DNA of 64,000 nt, from contig JADGDE010000010.1 in NCBI GenBank assembly GCA_016745035.1, positions 1 through 64,000 of the forward strand, given 5' to 3'. The notes under the pieces were generated by a model. That model ran no database searches, was not told the origin of the DNA, and saw only the letters and a list, made by a program, of their open reading frames with translations. The stretch is from Thiotrichales bacterium. Its GTDB lineage: Bacteria; Pseudomonadota; Gammaproteobacteria; Beggiatoales; Beggiatoaceae. The translations under genes and the position numbers were made by a program. Positions 43,369 through 52,918 of the stretch are shown here, one piece after another (the stretch's first letter is position 1; each line of letters begins with the position of its first letter).

Positions 43369-45468
43369 ATGCAACATTTTTTTGAAAATATGCGCTTAAG
43401 TCGCAAAATTTTCGGCAGTACGCTCATTATTGCCATTTTACCTTTTTTAAGTCTTGCTTATTATTCTTGGCAAGAAAATGAAGCGGCTTTAACTCAGGCT
43501 GCCTTTGATAAACTCGTCAGTATTCGAGAAGCCAAACGGTCTGAAATTGATTCGTTTTTTTCTGCATATTTCGCTGATGTGAATATTCTTGCCAATACAC
43601 TCAGCTTATTTTATCGACAATTAGAAAGTCAGGGGAAAAAGCCGCTTGAGCATTTGAGTACACATCCTGATTATATTGATTTTTTTGCAGAAAATATTAA
43701 AGCCTACGGGTATTATGATTTATTTTTGATTAGTTTGGACGGTGAGATTGTCTATAGCGTTAGTAAAGAAGATGATTATCAAACCAATATCCTCACGGGT
43801 AAATATGCCAATACCCATTTAGGAACAACCGTGAAAAAAGCTTTGGCGGGGCAAACGGCCATGAGTGATTATGCCTTGTATCCGCCAAGCAACAATGACC
43901 CCGCCGCATTTTTTGCCACGCCAGTTAACGCACATGGTAAAGCTCAATTTATCCTTGCAATGCAAATTGCTGATGAATTACTCAATGAGTTATTAGCTCA
44001 GCGAGCAGGCTTAGGTGAGCGTGGTGAGGTCTATTTGGTCGGGCAAGATCATTTAATGCGTTCTAATTCGTTTTTAGACCCGGAACATCACAGTGTTCAT
44101 GCTTCTTTTGAGCATCCAGAGAAAGGGAAAGTTGATACCTTAAGCGCTAAAGCAGCACTCAATGGCGAAAGCGGTGTGATGGTAACTCAAGATTATTTGG
44201 GGAATATGGTTTTATCTGCTTATGCTCCACTTAAAATAGGTGCTAATCAATGGGCAATACTCGCTGATGTCGATAAGCAAGAAGCCTTGGCTTCAGTAGA
44301 TGAGTTAGTTTTATGGGTTAGCTGGATTGGCATTTTGGGGTTGTTTGTTATCGTTGTTGGTGCTTTATTATTGAGTCAGCATATCAAAAAACCATTAGAA
44401 CAAATGGTTGTGATTCTGAAAAACCTTGCCAAAGGTGATTTACGTTTACATACCACCGAGATCAATAACAGCGAAACCGGACAAATGTTAAACGCTGCCA
44501 GTACCATGAGCCAGCACATGAGTCAGGTTATTTCCGATGTGCAAGAAAAAGCCTCTGGTTTAGCCGAGGCTGCTGAACAACTGAGCACCACATCACAGTC
44601 AATGAGCCAAAATGCCAATGAACAAGCTGCCAGTGTTGAGGAAACCAGTGCCTCATTAGAGCAAATGAACAGTTCTATTATTCAAAATAATGAGAATGCC
44701 AAGCTCACAGATACAAAAGCACAAACCACCGCCAAGCAAGCAGGACAAGGCGGGGAGGCGGTGGATAAAACGGTCAAGGCCATGCTTGAAATCACCACAA
44801 AGATTAGCATTATTGAAGAAATCGCTTATAAAACTAATATGCTAGCCTTAAATGCCGCGATTGAGGCAGCACGTGCAGGTACGCATGGACGGGGGTTTGC
44901 AGTGGTGGCAGCTGAGGTGCAAAAATTGGCTGAAAATAGCCAAAATGCAGCCAAAGACATTCGCCAGTTAGCGAGCGAGAGCGTCGGTATTGCGAAAACC
45001 GCTGGGGGCTTATTGATTGAAATTGTCCCCAATGTACAAGGCACAGCAGATTTGGTGCAAGAAATCAGTGCCGCGTCTAATGAACAAAGTATTGGTGTTG
45101 GACAAATTAACAATGCCATTGGACAATTGGATCAAACCACTCAACAAATGGCTTCTTCAGCTGAGGAGTTATCGGCAACGGCCGAGGAAGTAACTGCACA
45201 AGCATCTAATTTACAACAATTGGTCTCGTATTTTAAAATTGATTTAAATACGGCTTCGACAGATGCGTTCGTTGATGAAAGTGTCGAGCTTCCAATCGAG
45301 GAAGAGGAAGTCGTGAATGACATGGTGCAAACACCTGAATCGGATTTTATTGATGATATGGATCTCACCAGAGAAACCACGCAAACAGTGCGAGAGCGGC
45401 ATTACCAAAGTCCTCCTTTGCCCTCAACTCCTGTTGCAATTAATCAAAAGGACTTTGAGCAGTTTTAG
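43369..45468 (+). CDS. Methyl-accepting chemotaxis protein
   Basis: A 699-aa receptor. TM1 ([21 protein letters not shown]), a dCache-like periplasmic sensor to about residue 310, TM2 ([17 protein letters not shown]), HAMP, and a cytoplasmic signalling hairpin with tip '[41 protein letters not shown]'. The C-terminus is acidic (EEEEVV...) and ends without a CheR-binding pentapeptide. The stop is immediately followed by the hybrid kinase ORF, so they form an operon and the kinase is a likely partner or alternative output. Confidence 0.9.
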   Translation: MQHFFENMRLSRKIFGSTLIIAILPFLSLAYYSWQENEAALTQAAFDKLVSIREAKRSEIDSFFSAYFADVNILANTLSLFYRQLESQGKKPLEHLSTHPDYIDFFAENIKAYGYYDLFLISLDGEIVYSVSKEDDYQTNILTGKYANTHLGTTVKKALAGQTAMSDYALYPPSNNDPAAFFATPVNAHGKAQFILAMQIADELLNELLAQRAGLGERGEVYLVGQDHLMRSNSFLDPEHHSVHASFEHPEKGKVDTLSAKAALNGESGVMVTQDYLGNMVLSAYAPLKIGANQWAILADVDKQEALASVDELVLWVSWIGILGLFVIVVGALLLSQHIKKPLEQMVVILKNLAKGDLRLHTTEINNSETGQMLNAASTMSQHMSQVISDVQEKASGLAEAAEQLSTTSQSMSQNANEQAASVEETSASLEQMNSSIIQNNENAKLTDTKAQTTAKQAGQGGEAVDKTVKAMLEITTKISIIEEIAYKTNMLALNAAIEAARAGTHGRGFAVVAAEVQKLAENSQNAAKDIRQLASESVGIAKTAGGLLIEIVPNVQGTADLVQEISAASNEQSIGVGQINNAIGQLDQTTQQMASSAEELSATAEEVTAQASNLQQLVSYFKIDLNTASTDAFVDESVELPIEEEEVVNDMVQTPESDFIDDMDLTRETTQTVRERHYQSPPLPSTPVAINQKDFEQF

Positions 45469-45486
45469 TTGGCTGCTGATAATAAT

Positions 45487-47505
45487 ATGGCCGTAATTCT
45501 TGTTGTTGATGACCAACTGACCAATCTTGCACTTCTGGATACGATTTTAGAAGAGGCTGGGTATGATGTCCTATTGGCTAAATCTGGGGAAATGGCCTTT
45601 GATATTGCGATTCAATATAGTCCTGATTTAATTCTGCTCGATGTTACCATGCCCGGTTGGGATGGTTATGAAACCTGCCGCCGTATTAAATCCCAGCAAG
45701 AACTTGAAAATATTCCTATTTTATTTCTCTCTGCTCTTGATAGTAAAGAGCATAAACTTGAAGCTTTCCGAGCTGGTGGGGTGGATTATGTCAGCAAACC
45801 TTTTCAGCAAGAAGAGTTGTTAGCGCGGGTACACACGCACACAGAATTATCAAATTTACGTCAAGATTTGGAAAGAGGTATTGTCCACCGTGATGCACAA
45901 TTGGCCTTTTATGAAACTGATTTTGGTAAAAAAATTGCGCGTTATACTGATGAGTTGATGGAAGCAAAAGAAAAAGCCGAGGCCGCTAACTCAGCGAAAA
46001 GCCGTTTTCTTGCCAATATGAGTCATGAATTACGCACGCCAATGAATGCCATTATTGGTTATACCGAGCTGGTGATGGATGATGTCGAAGATATGGGCTG
46101 TGCCGAGGTTGTACCTGATTTGGAAAAAATTATTGCCTCAAGTAAGCATTTATTGGGGCTGATTAATGGTGTATTAGACCTCTCTAAAATTGAAGCAGGG
46201 AAAATCAGCCTTTACCCTGAGGATATTGTCATTGTCGATATGGTCAATGAAGTCGTGGGGATGGTACAAACCTTAATCGAAGAAAAGCATAATCAATTAC
46301 AAATTCAACTCGACAGTGATTTAGGCATCATTAAAGCAGATTTGGTTAAAGTCAGACAGATTTTATTTAATCTGTTGAGCAATGCCGCAAAATTCAGTGA
46401 AAATCAAAAAATTGTGTTATCGGTACGCCAGCATCAAGACAATGGGCATTGGGTAATTTTTGAGGTCACAGATCAAGGCATAGGTATCAGCTCTGAGCAG
46501 CAAGAAAAATTATTTACTCCTTTTATGCAAGCAGATGCGTCAACAACACGACGTTTTGGCGGTACAGGTCTAGGTCTGAGTATTAGCCGTAATTTTGCTG
46601 AATTGATGGGCGGCACACTCAATGTTAAATCAGAACTCAATAAGGGCAGCTGTTTTAGTCTGCATTTACCACAAGAAACCCGCCCTAAACTGGAGCAAAG
46701 ACAACAAGATTTAAGTCATGACTTGAAAGGTATGGGAGAGGGCATCGTTTTGGTGATTGATAATCAAAATGATAACCGACATTTAATTCAACTTTATTTA
46801 AGCAAAATGGGTTATGCCGTTTCACAGGCAAAAACCAGCCAAGAAGGTTTGGACTTAGTTAGAAAACTGCGTCCCAACGCTATTGTTATCAATGCCAATA
46901 TGCCGGATATGGATGGTTGGCAAGTGCTCTCAAGTTTGCGGAATAATTCTTTATTTGAAGATATTCCCGTGATTATGATGGCCCTGGAAAAAGAAAAAAA
47001 CATCGGCTATACCCTTGGGGTTAATGATTATTTGAATTTACCTTTGCAAGAAACCCAAATCGAACAAATTATTAAAAGATACCATCACGATCATGCGGAA
47101 AAGAACAAAGTCATGATTATTGAAGATGAAGAATCTTATCGACGTAAATGGGCAGAATTATTTAAACCGGAAGACTGGTATATATTCAAAGCTGAAAATG
47201 GACAAATTGCCCTTGATCATTTCGATGAACAACAACCTGATTTAATCTTGCTCGGACTGGATATGCCAATCATGGATGGTTTTGAGTTTTTAGAGAAATT
47301 TTATGCCGAGGAACAACACCAACAGCAAACTATCCCTATCATTGTACTAACAGCACGAAAACTCGATGCCAGTGATCATGCACGCTTACATGGGCATGTA
47401 CAAACCGTATTACAAAAACAACAAATGGACACAGGTCATTTACTTGAACAAATCCACCAGCTGATTCAGCAAGAGCAAAAAACACAAGATAAAAATAAGG
47501 AATAA
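45487..47505 (+). CDS. Hybrid receiver-kinase with two degenerate C-terminal receivers
   Basis: A 672-aa soluble protein: REC1 (VVDD near 7-9, D52 in [11 protein letters not shown] in YVSKPF), coiled coil, HisKA ([15 protein letters not shown]), HATPase ([22 protein letters not shown]), then REC2 and REC3. In REC2 the phospho-Asp position is Asn ([11 protein letters not shown]) and the Lys is Leu (YLNLPL). In REC3 the phospho-Asp position is Gly ([13 protein letters not shown]). So only the first receiver can take phosphate. The TTG at 45469 directly after the MCP stop is an alternative start; ATG 45487 fits the family start MAVILVVDD. Operon with the MCP. Confidence 0.88.
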   Translation: MAVILVVDDQLTNLALLDTILEEAGYDVLLAKSGEMAFDIAIQYSPDLILLDVTMPGWDGYETCRRIKSQQELENIPILFLSALDSKEHKLEAFRAGGVDYVSKPFQQEELLARVHTHTELSNLRQDLERGIVHRDAQLAFYETDFGKKIARYTDELMEAKEKAEAANSAKSRFLANMSHELRTPMNAIIGYTELVMDDVEDMGCAEVVPDLEKIIASSKHLLGLINGVLDLSKIEAGKISLYPEDIVIVDMVNEVVGMVQTLIEEKHNQLQIQLDSDLGIIKADLVKVRQILFNLLSNAAKFSENQKIVLSVRQHQDNGHWVIFEVTDQGIGISSEQQEKLFTPFMQADASTTRRFGGTGLGLSISRNFAELMGGTLNVKSELNKGSCFSLHLPQETRPKLEQRQQDLSHDLKGMGEGIVLVIDNQNDNRHLIQLYLSKMGYAVSQAKTSQEGLDLVRKLRPNAIVINANMPDMDGWQVLSSLRNNSLFEDIPVIMMALEKEKNIGYTLGVNDYLNLPLQETQIEQIIKRYHHDHAEKNKVMIIEDEESYRRKWAELFKPEDWYIFKAENGQIALDHFDEQQPDLILLGLDMPIMDGFEFLEKFYAEEQHQQQTIPIIVLTARKLDASDHARLHGHVQTVLQKQQMDTGHLLEQIHQLIQQEQKTQDKNKE

Positions 47506-47636
47506 ATATTTTACTACTTAAAAAACAAGTTGATACAAAACTGTATTAGCATGTTATAAATTAATAATGGTTGAATCTCAAGTTCAAAAAGACTATGATG
47601 ACAGGTTTCTTGTTTTCGACGAACATGGGTAATAAT

Positions 47637-48266
47637 ATGAAAAAAAGTATGGTGGTTTTGGGTCTTTTATTGACTCAGTCCGTTTTCGCGTCAGAGCCTG
47701 CTCAACCCGCTGCTACCGTAGTAGGTGATGCAACCGCCGGACAACAAAAATCTACCGTTTGCGCGGCGTGTCACGGTGCTGATGGTAATAGCTTAATTCC
47801 AACTTACCCAAATTTAGCTGGACAAGATGCGAAGTACTTACAACAACAATTGGCTGCTTTCAAAGCTGGCGAACGTAAAAATGCCATCATGGCTCCCATG
47901 GCTGCACCTTTGAGTGAACAAGACCAAGCGGATTTAGCCGCCTACTTTGGTTCTAAAGCAGCTAAAACTACCGATGTCGATGCCGATAAAGCCTCTGCTG
48001 GTATGACAATCTATCGTGGTGGCATTGCAAGCAGTGGCGTTCCTGCCTGCATGGCATGTCATGGTCCCTCTGGCAAAGGCAACCCCAGTGCTGGTTATCC
48101 TAACTTAAGTGGACAAAAATCAGCCTATATTTCTGATCGTCTGAAAGGCTTTAAAGCGGGTGATCATGCCAACACAACCAATGCTCAAATGATGGCAGAT
48201 GTGGCAAAGCGTATGACAGAAGCTGAAATGGCAACCGTTGCCGAGTTGTTTCCTGGGTTAAAATAA
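47637..48266 (+). CDS. Diheme cytochrome c4-type
   Basis: A 209-aa periplasmic protein with signal peptide (MVVLGLLLTQSVFA-SE). Two heme c sites: CAACH (C42, C45, H46) and CMACH (C138, C141, H142), each followed by a 'PNLAGQ/PNLSGQ' and Met-ligand segment, i.e. two tandem class I domains of cytochrome c4. It passes electrons from the bc1 complex to terminal oxidases. The frame is open upstream (47571, TTG) but the signal peptide starts at 47637. A strong terminator follows. Confidence 0.9.
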   Translation: MKKSMVVLGLLLTQSVFASEPAQPAATVVGDATAGQQKSTVCAACHGADGNSLIPTYPNLAGQDAKYLQQQLAAFKAGERKNAIMAPMAAPLSEQDQADLAAYFGSKAAKTTDVDADKASAGMTIYRGGIASSGVPACMACHGPSGKGNPSAGYPNLSGQKSAYISDRLKGFKAGDHANTTNAQMMADVAKRMTEAEMATVAELFPGLK

Positions 48267-48271
48267 ATCCT

Positions 48272-48304
48272 AAAGCACGGGATCTACATACGCCCGTGCT
48301 TTTT
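48272..48304 (+). terminator. Rho-independent terminator after cytochrome c4
   Basis: AAAGCACGGG...CCCGTGCTTTTT, with an 11-base loop and a T-run, directly after the stop. Confidence 0.85.
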
Positions 48305-48365
48305 CTCATGACAAATACGTTTTAGCCTCCTCCTTCCCAACCCTATTTCGCCTTAATAACACACC

Positions 48366-49565
48366 ATGCCTAACCTTGCCGATAGCTTAAGTTTGATCCA
48401 ACGCGGTGCAGAAGAAATTCTCATTGAAGCTGAACTGATTAAAAAACTGGAGACCGGCAAGCCTTTGCGTATTAAAGCCGGCTTTGATCCCACTGCGCCT
48501 GATTTACATTTAGGACACACGGTACTTTTAAATAAATTGCGCCAATTCCAAGACTTGGGACATCATGTGATGTTTTTAATTGGTGATTTTACGGGCATGA
48601 TTGGCGATCCTACGGGCAAGAATGTCACTCGTAAACCCCTGACACGCGAGCAAGTAGCTGAAAACGCCAAAAGTTATCAAACACAAATCGGACAAATTCT
48701 TGATTTAGATAAAACCGAAATCTGTTTCAACTCGACTTGGATGGATAAACTCAGCTCAGCGGATTTAATCCAATTAGCTGCGACTCACACCGTCGCCCGG
48801 ATGCTTGAGCGGGATGATTTTAATAAGCGTTATCAAACTAATCAGCCGATTGCGATTCATGAGTTTTTATATCCCTTGGTGCAAGGCTATGATTCGGTGG
48901 CTATGAAAGCCGATGTCGAATTGGGTGGCACGGATCAAAAATTTAATCTCTTGATGGGACGCGAGTTACAAAAACATTTTGGGCAAGCACCCCAAATTAT
49001 TCTGACCATGCCACTTTTAGAAGGCACAGATGGGGTGAATAAAATGTCCAAATCACTAGGCAATAGTATCGGCATTGCTGATATCCCCGATGAAATGTTT
49101 GGTAAATTGATGTCCATTTCAGATGATTTAATGTGGCGCTACTTGACCTTATTGAGCTTCCGCCCGATGAGTGAAATTGAAGCATGGCAAGCTGAAGTTG
49201 AAGCGGGTGCTAATCCGCGTGATTATAAAATTAAACTTGCCGAGGAAATCATCACTCGTTTCCACAGCGCTTCTGCGGCAAAACGTGCTTATGAAAGCTT
49301 TGTTACCCGTTTTCAAAAAGGCGGGATTCCAGATGATATTAAAACCCTCAACATCGCAACGGAAGCGGGCAATATCGGTATTGCCAATCTCCTCAAAGCC
49401 GCAGGCTTGTGTAACAGCACCTCTGAGGCAATTCGGATGATTAAGCAAAATGCTGTGCGTATTGATGGTGAAAAAGTCGCCGACTCAAGGCAAATGCTCA
49501 ATGCTGGCAGTGAACACGTATACCAAGTCGGTAAGCGTAAATTTGCTAAAATCGTGTTAAGTTAA
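48366..49565 (+). CDS. tyrS: Tyrosyl-tRNA synthetase
   Basis: A 399-aa class I synthetase with HLGH (48-51) and KMSKS (226-230) ATP-binding motifs, the '[47 protein letters not shown]' segment and a C-terminal S4 RNA-binding domain ([17 protein letters not shown]). This is the TyrRS form with long 'GDPTGK' insertion found in many proteobacteria. It starts at ATG 48366 and ends 12 bases before an inverted-repeat element. Confidence 0.96.
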   Translation: MPNLADSLSLIQRGAEEILIEAELIKKLETGKPLRIKAGFDPTAPDLHLGHTVLLNKLRQFQDLGHHVMFLIGDFTGMIGDPTGKNVTRKPLTREQVAENAKSYQTQIGQILDLDKTEICFNSTWMDKLSSADLIQLAATHTVARMLERDDFNKRYQTNQPIAIHEFLYPLVQGYDSVAMKADVELGGTDQKFNLLMGRELQKHFGQAPQIILTMPLLEGTDGVNKMSKSLGNSIGIADIPDEMFGKLMSISDDLMWRYLTLLSFRPMSEIEAWQAEVEAGANPRDYKIKLAEEIITRFHSASAAKRAYESFVTRFQKGGIPDDIKTLNIATEAGNIGIANLLKAAGLCNSTSEAIRMIKQNAVRIDGEKVADSRQMLNAGSEHVYQVGKRKFAKIVLS

Positions 49566-49577
49566 CACGGCACTGTC

Positions 49578-49678
49578 ATATATAACTAATGTTACCCACT
49601 AAGCTGGTTTTTATCACAATAGTGTGATTTTCCACCTTCCTAGTGAAGCTTAGCCTTTGCGTAACATCAGATATATAA
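49578..49678 (-). repeat. Internally deleted inverted-repeat element with perfect 8-bp TSD
   Basis: The core is 49586-49670 (85 bp), flanked by exact ATATATAA at 49578-49585 and 49671-49678. It is in reverse orientation and lacks the A/T-rich hairpin arm. Twelve bases after the tyrS stop. Confidence 0.88.
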
Positions 49679-49798
49679 ACTCAGTTCGACTTCAGCTTTT
49701 AAAACGAGCCACCGAACTGAGCGTAACCATAGGCTGTTCATCAGGTCTATATCCCCCTCCCATTTTTTTGTATTTTATCTTGTTTTTTTCCTAGTTTA

Positions 49799-49830
49799 AA
49801 ACATTAGAATATTATTATATACTAATGTTT
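49799..49830. promoter_or_regulatory. Inverted repeat upstream of small membrane-protein gene
   Basis: AAACATTAG (49799-49807) and CTAATGTTT (49822-49830) form a 9-bp inverted repeat separated by 14 A/T-rich bases, ending 24 bases before the start codon. It could be an operator or a weak leader hairpin. Confidence 0.5.
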
Positions 49831-49854
49831 ATGTAGACAACTTGGAGGTCGAAC

Positions 49855-50067
49855 ATGAAATACTTATTTATCAGTGCCGTTTTAGCCATGCTTTTAGGTG
49901 TCGGATCTTTATTTGTGTATGACACGCAAACGTTATTGATGCAAACATGGCTGGATAAAGCCATCATTTATCTATTAATCAGCGGCTATAGCATTGATGT
50001 GTTATTACTATTGCAACGCCGTTGGTGTAAAAAACATTGTCATAAAACCCCACCTCAAGCATTTTAA
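49855..50067 (+). CDS. Small two-helix membrane protein
   Basis: 70 aa: TM1 (YLFISAVLAMLLGVGSLFVYD) and TM2 (KAIIYLLISGYSIDVLLLLQRRW), then a basic Cys/His tail (CKKHCHK). A strong RBS TTGGAGG precedes ATG by seven bases, and a hairpin follows the stop. This supports a real gene; the function is not recognised. The Cys-X3-Cys-His tail is suggestive of metal or heme contact but unproven. Confidence 0.65.
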   Translation: MKYLFISAVLAMLLGVGSLFVYDTQTLLMQTWLDKAIIYLLISGYSIDVLLLLQRRWCKKHCHKTPPQAF

Positions 50068-50075
50068 ACCTCGCT

Positions 50076-50102
50076 AAACGGGAACGCTGTGCGTTCCGGT
50101 TT
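50076..50102 (+). terminator. Hairpin after small membrane-protein gene
   Basis: AAACGGGAACGC-TGT-GCGTTCCGGTTT is a 12-bp stem with one mismatch. It starts nine bases after the stop. It lacks a T-run, so it may be a palindromic repeat used as a 3' end. Confidence 0.5.
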
Positions 50103-50189
50103 AAGATGGAGGCTATTTGTAGCATCATTGTTTTTTACAAAAAATAGCATACTCGAATGTGTGATAGCTGTATGCAAATCCATGAATTG

Positions 50190-50322
50190 TAAATTACTGA
50201 TGTTACACACTAAGCCAGTTTTTGTCACAATAGTGTGATTTTCCACCTGCCTAGTCGTATTTAGCCGTGGAGCTTTGCCTTTTGGGGCGAAAAAGAAGCC
50301 TTTGCGTAACATCAGTAAATTA
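50190..50322 (-). repeat. Dispersed inverted-repeat element, reverse orientation
   Basis: The core is 50197-50315 (119 bp), flanked by TAAATTA at 50190-50196 and 50316-50322 (eight bases, GTAAATTA, if the last G is counted). The ends are CTGATGTTACACA and TTTGCGTAACATCAG. It lies in the region upstream of the porin gene. Confidence 0.85.
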
Positions 50323-50461
50323 TTATCGGGATTACAATCCCTCTCTAAATGACCAATCACTTTTCATAATAAAAATTAATCAATCAATAATTTCGGTTTA
50401 TTGAAGTTGCTTAGACACTCATGTAGTATAAAGCGCGAACCAAAAGGAGATTCGAAATAAT

Positions 50462-51424
50462 ATGAAAAAAATAACCCTATCATTGATTTTATTTGGTACA
50501 GCAGCTAGTAGTTACCAAGCCCAAGCGGATATGCGCATTTCAGGTGCTATCCAAGCAGAAATCAGCAGCGCTAAATATGCAGATGGTGAGAGACAAACCC
50601 TCACCCGTGATGGTGACGGTACAGCCCTTGGCGGTGGTCCTAACACAATTCGTTTTCATATGAATGAAAAACTATCGGACAATCTAACTGCTTACGCACA
50701 ATTAGGTCTTAAGTTCAGTACCTTTAGTGATGCAGGCATTCGCTCACGGGAGCGCATTATCGGGCTTAAATCACAACATGCCCACTTACAGGTTGGCTAT
50801 ATGCCGATTGCCTACAAATATGGGATTAACCTTGATCCTTTTCGCTCCACGGGTTTGCAAGCTCGAAAAACTGGCGGTGGTTCTACCGGGGGAAAATTTA
50901 GTCATAACAGTTTTATCGAAAATGTGGTGGAACTCGGATTTAAATACAATGCCTTTAATTTAACCTTACAAACAGTCACCGATGACAGTAGTAGTTATAA
51001 CGGTACATCGGCAATGCGTTTGGGGTATAAAACTAAAAAAACGGATGTCTTTTTAGCCGCTGTGAATAAGCAAGACACCAAAGCCGACGATAAACAAAAT
51101 ATCATGCTTGGGGGGAAATTTAAGTTAAATAAACTCACCTTAGGCTTGCGCTATGAAAAAGCTGAAATGGATACCTTAGACAAGGGCAAAGGCGATTACA
51201 GCTATATCAGTGCCAGCTATAAAGTTGGTAATGTTATCCCGGCGGCATGGGTGGGACATTATGATGCCGATGCTGACAATGAAGATGCTTTAAGTTGGTC
51301 TCTTGGTGTGAAGTATAAGTTCAGTAAAAAAACCATGGGCTATCTGGGCTATCATGAAACCAATAGTGATAATAATAGTCGTGATTGGGATGCTTTTGTT
51401 TTAGGTTTACGGCTTAAATTCTGA
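50462..51424 (+). CDS. Gram-negative porin
   Basis: A 320-aa outer-membrane protein: signal peptide (ITLSLILFGTAASSYQAQA-D), the start 'MRISGAIQAEISSAKY' and beta strands ('SDNLTAYAQLGLKFS', 'ALSWSLGVKYKFS'), closing with GLRLKF, the terminal Phe needed for Bam recognition. About 16 strands are expected. A diffusion channel for small solutes. AAAGGAG lies about ten bases before ATG. The stop codon TGA is supplied by the inserted element (C-TGA-TATT); without it the next stop would be TAA after the same LKF. Confidence 0.88.
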   Translation: MKKITLSLILFGTAASSYQAQADMRISGAIQAEISSAKYADGERQTLTRDGDGTALGGGPNTIRFHMNEKLSDNLTAYAQLGLKFSTFSDAGIRSRERIIGLKSQHAHLQVGYMPIAYKYGINLDPFRSTGLQARKTGGGSTGGKFSHNSFIENVVELGFKYNAFNLTLQTVTDDSSSYNGTSAMRLGYKTKKTDVFLAAVNKQDTKADDKQNIMLGGKFKLNKLTLGLRYEKAEMDTLDKGKGDYSYISASYKVGNVIPAAWVGHYDADADNEDALSWSLGVKYKFSKKTMGYLGYHETNSDNNSRDWDAFVLGLRLKF

Positions 51425-51557
51425 TATTACGCACTCAGCCCATTTTTATCACAATACGGCCGGTTTTCCACCTGCTTAGTGGTATTTAGTCGTGGAGCAA
51501 TGGCGCTTTTTTACCTTTAGGGGGATTGAGAAGCCATTGCGCAATATTAATTAAATT
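51414..51557 (-). repeat. Inverted-repeat element inserted at the porin stop codon
   Basis: The core is 51421-51550 with TTAAATT flanking at 51414-51420 and 51551-51557. The left end (CTGATATTACGCA) provides the porin's TGA stop. The right target repeat TTAAATTCTAA still contains the original Lys-Phe-TAA end. Confidence 0.85.
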
Positions 51558-51624
51558 CTAATTATCTCTCTACTTCCGGGGAAAAATATGTTCCCCGCTC
51601 GCCTTTTTTTCTAGGATATTATCA

Positions 51625-52545
51625 ATGCTGAAATACCTTTTATTTACTTTATTCATTGGTTTGCAAACACATGTGATTGCAAGCCCATTGACTGTCGTTC
51701 CCGTCACCTCAAACGTTTATGCCTTAGTGGGTGAAACAGGCGGGCGTACTTATGATAATTACGCCTTCAATAATACCTTCGGCTTTGTTGTCACCGAAGA
51801 GGGTATTGTGCTGATCAATTCCGGGGCTTCTTATGCAGGGGGCGCACTCATAGAGCAAGCCATTGCGACAGTCAGTGACAAACCGATCAAATGGCTGCTT
51901 AATTTAGGCGCACAAGATCACTATTGGTTAGGTAATGGTTATTTTAAATCAAAAGAGATTGAAATCATTGCCTTAAAACGTACAGTTGCCGGGCAAAAAG
52001 ACAATGCCAACCAATCAATGGAACGGGTCAGTGCGGCATTAAAAGAACGGGCTAAAAACACCAAACCTGTGTATGCCGATAAGGTGATTGATGCTGATAA
52101 AACCGAATTGGTTTTAGGTCAACAGCGTTTTGAATTAATGTGGCTAGGCGAGGGACATTTTGCCAATGATGCAGTGTTGTGGTTGCCTGAACAACAAGTG
52201 CTGTTTAGCGGTGATTTAATTTTTACTCAGCGCATGTTAGGTGTACAACCGTGGAGCAATGCCAAAAAATGGCAACAAACGTTTCATCAAGCCATGCTTC
52301 TTAAACCCAAATATATTATTCCAGGTCACGGTGAGCCGTGTGATATAGCCACAGCGAAAGAAGACACGGGTAATTATTTGGACTGGTTAATCAGCAATAT
52401 CAGCACGGCTGTGGATGACATGGAAGAGATAGGCGCAGTTGTTGAGCGTTTATCTGATGCCATACAATTTAAGCATTTATTACATTATGAAGGCTGGCAT
52501 AAACGCAATATTAATCGAGTTTATACCCAGCTAGAGCAAATGTAA
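51625..52545 (+). CDS. Secreted MBL-fold protein with altered first metal motif
   Basis: A 306-aa protein with signal peptide (LLFTLFIGLQTHVIA-SP) and metallo-beta-lactamase fold: 'TFGFVVTEEGIVLINSGASYAGGALIEQAI', the motif that is usually THxHxDH reads NLGAQDHYWLGN, then GEGHFANDAVLWLPEQQVLFSGDLIF and IPGHGEPCD. The first two His ligands are absent, whereas the Asp-His, the later His, Asp and His are kept. Close relatives with a G-Q-D-H form exist in sulfur bacteria, from memory. Probably a periplasmic hydrolase with changed metal use. A terminator follows. Confidence 0.78.
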   Translation: MLKYLLFTLFIGLQTHVIASPLTVVPVTSNVYALVGETGGRTYDNYAFNNTFGFVVTEEGIVLINSGASYAGGALIEQAIATVSDKPIKWLLNLGAQDHYWLGNGYFKSKEIEIIALKRTVAGQKDNANQSMERVSAALKERAKNTKPVYADKVIDADKTELVLGQQRFELMWLGEGHFANDAVLWLPEQQVLFSGDLIFTQRMLGVQPWSNAKKWQQTFHQAMLLKPKYIIPGHGEPCDIATAKEDTGNYLDWLISNISTAVDDMEEIGAVVERLSDAIQFKHLLHYEGWHKRNINRVYTQLEQM

Positions 52546-52557
52546 GGCTGTTATATT

Positions 52558-52600
52558 TTGATGTGATGCAAAGGCTCTGTGCCTTAGTGCGTCACATCAA
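52558..52600. repeat. Minimal (43-bp) deletion form of the inverted-repeat element
   Basis: TTGATGTGATGCAAAGGC-TCTGT-GCCTTAGTGCGTCACATCAA: only the two terminal arms remain, joined by five bases. It folds as a near-perfect hairpin 12 bases after the MBL gene stop. Confidence 0.8.
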
Positions 52601-52623
52601 TTGTTTATAAAAACCATCCTATT

Positions 52624-52657
52624 AAAGCCCTGAGCGAATATCGTTTAGGGCTTTTTT
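52624..52657 (+). terminator. Rho-independent terminator after MBL gene
   Basis: AAAGCCCTGAGCGA pairs with TCGTTTAGGGCTTT (14-bp stem, one or two wobbles, loop ATA) followed by TTTT. Confidence 0.85.
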
Positions 52658-52723
52658 GTGTCATGTTTCCAAATTTACTCTTCCTAATGTGAAACACAGA
52701 CATATCATAATGAATATCAATCA

Positions 52724-52870
52724 ATTATAATCTGATGTTACGCAAAGGCTTCTTTTTCTACCTTAAAGGCAGAAAAAACCGCCATTGCTGCACGGCTAAG
52801 CTTCACTAGGCAGGTGGGAAATCACACTATTGTGATAAAAACCAGCTTAGTGCGTAACACCAATTATAAT
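52724..52870 (+). repeat. Full-length inverted-repeat element with 8-bp TSD
   Basis: The core is 52732-52862, flanked by ATTATAAT at 52724-52731 and 52863-52870. The right end has drifted (GCGTAACACCA). Internal stem CTTTTTCTACC/GGCAGAAAAA. It lies upstream of the TauE-like gene. Confidence 0.88.
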
Positions 52871-52918
52871 GTAGCGTCAGTGTAATGCGGCATTGTGCCG
52901 CCCCAAGGAATGGATCGC

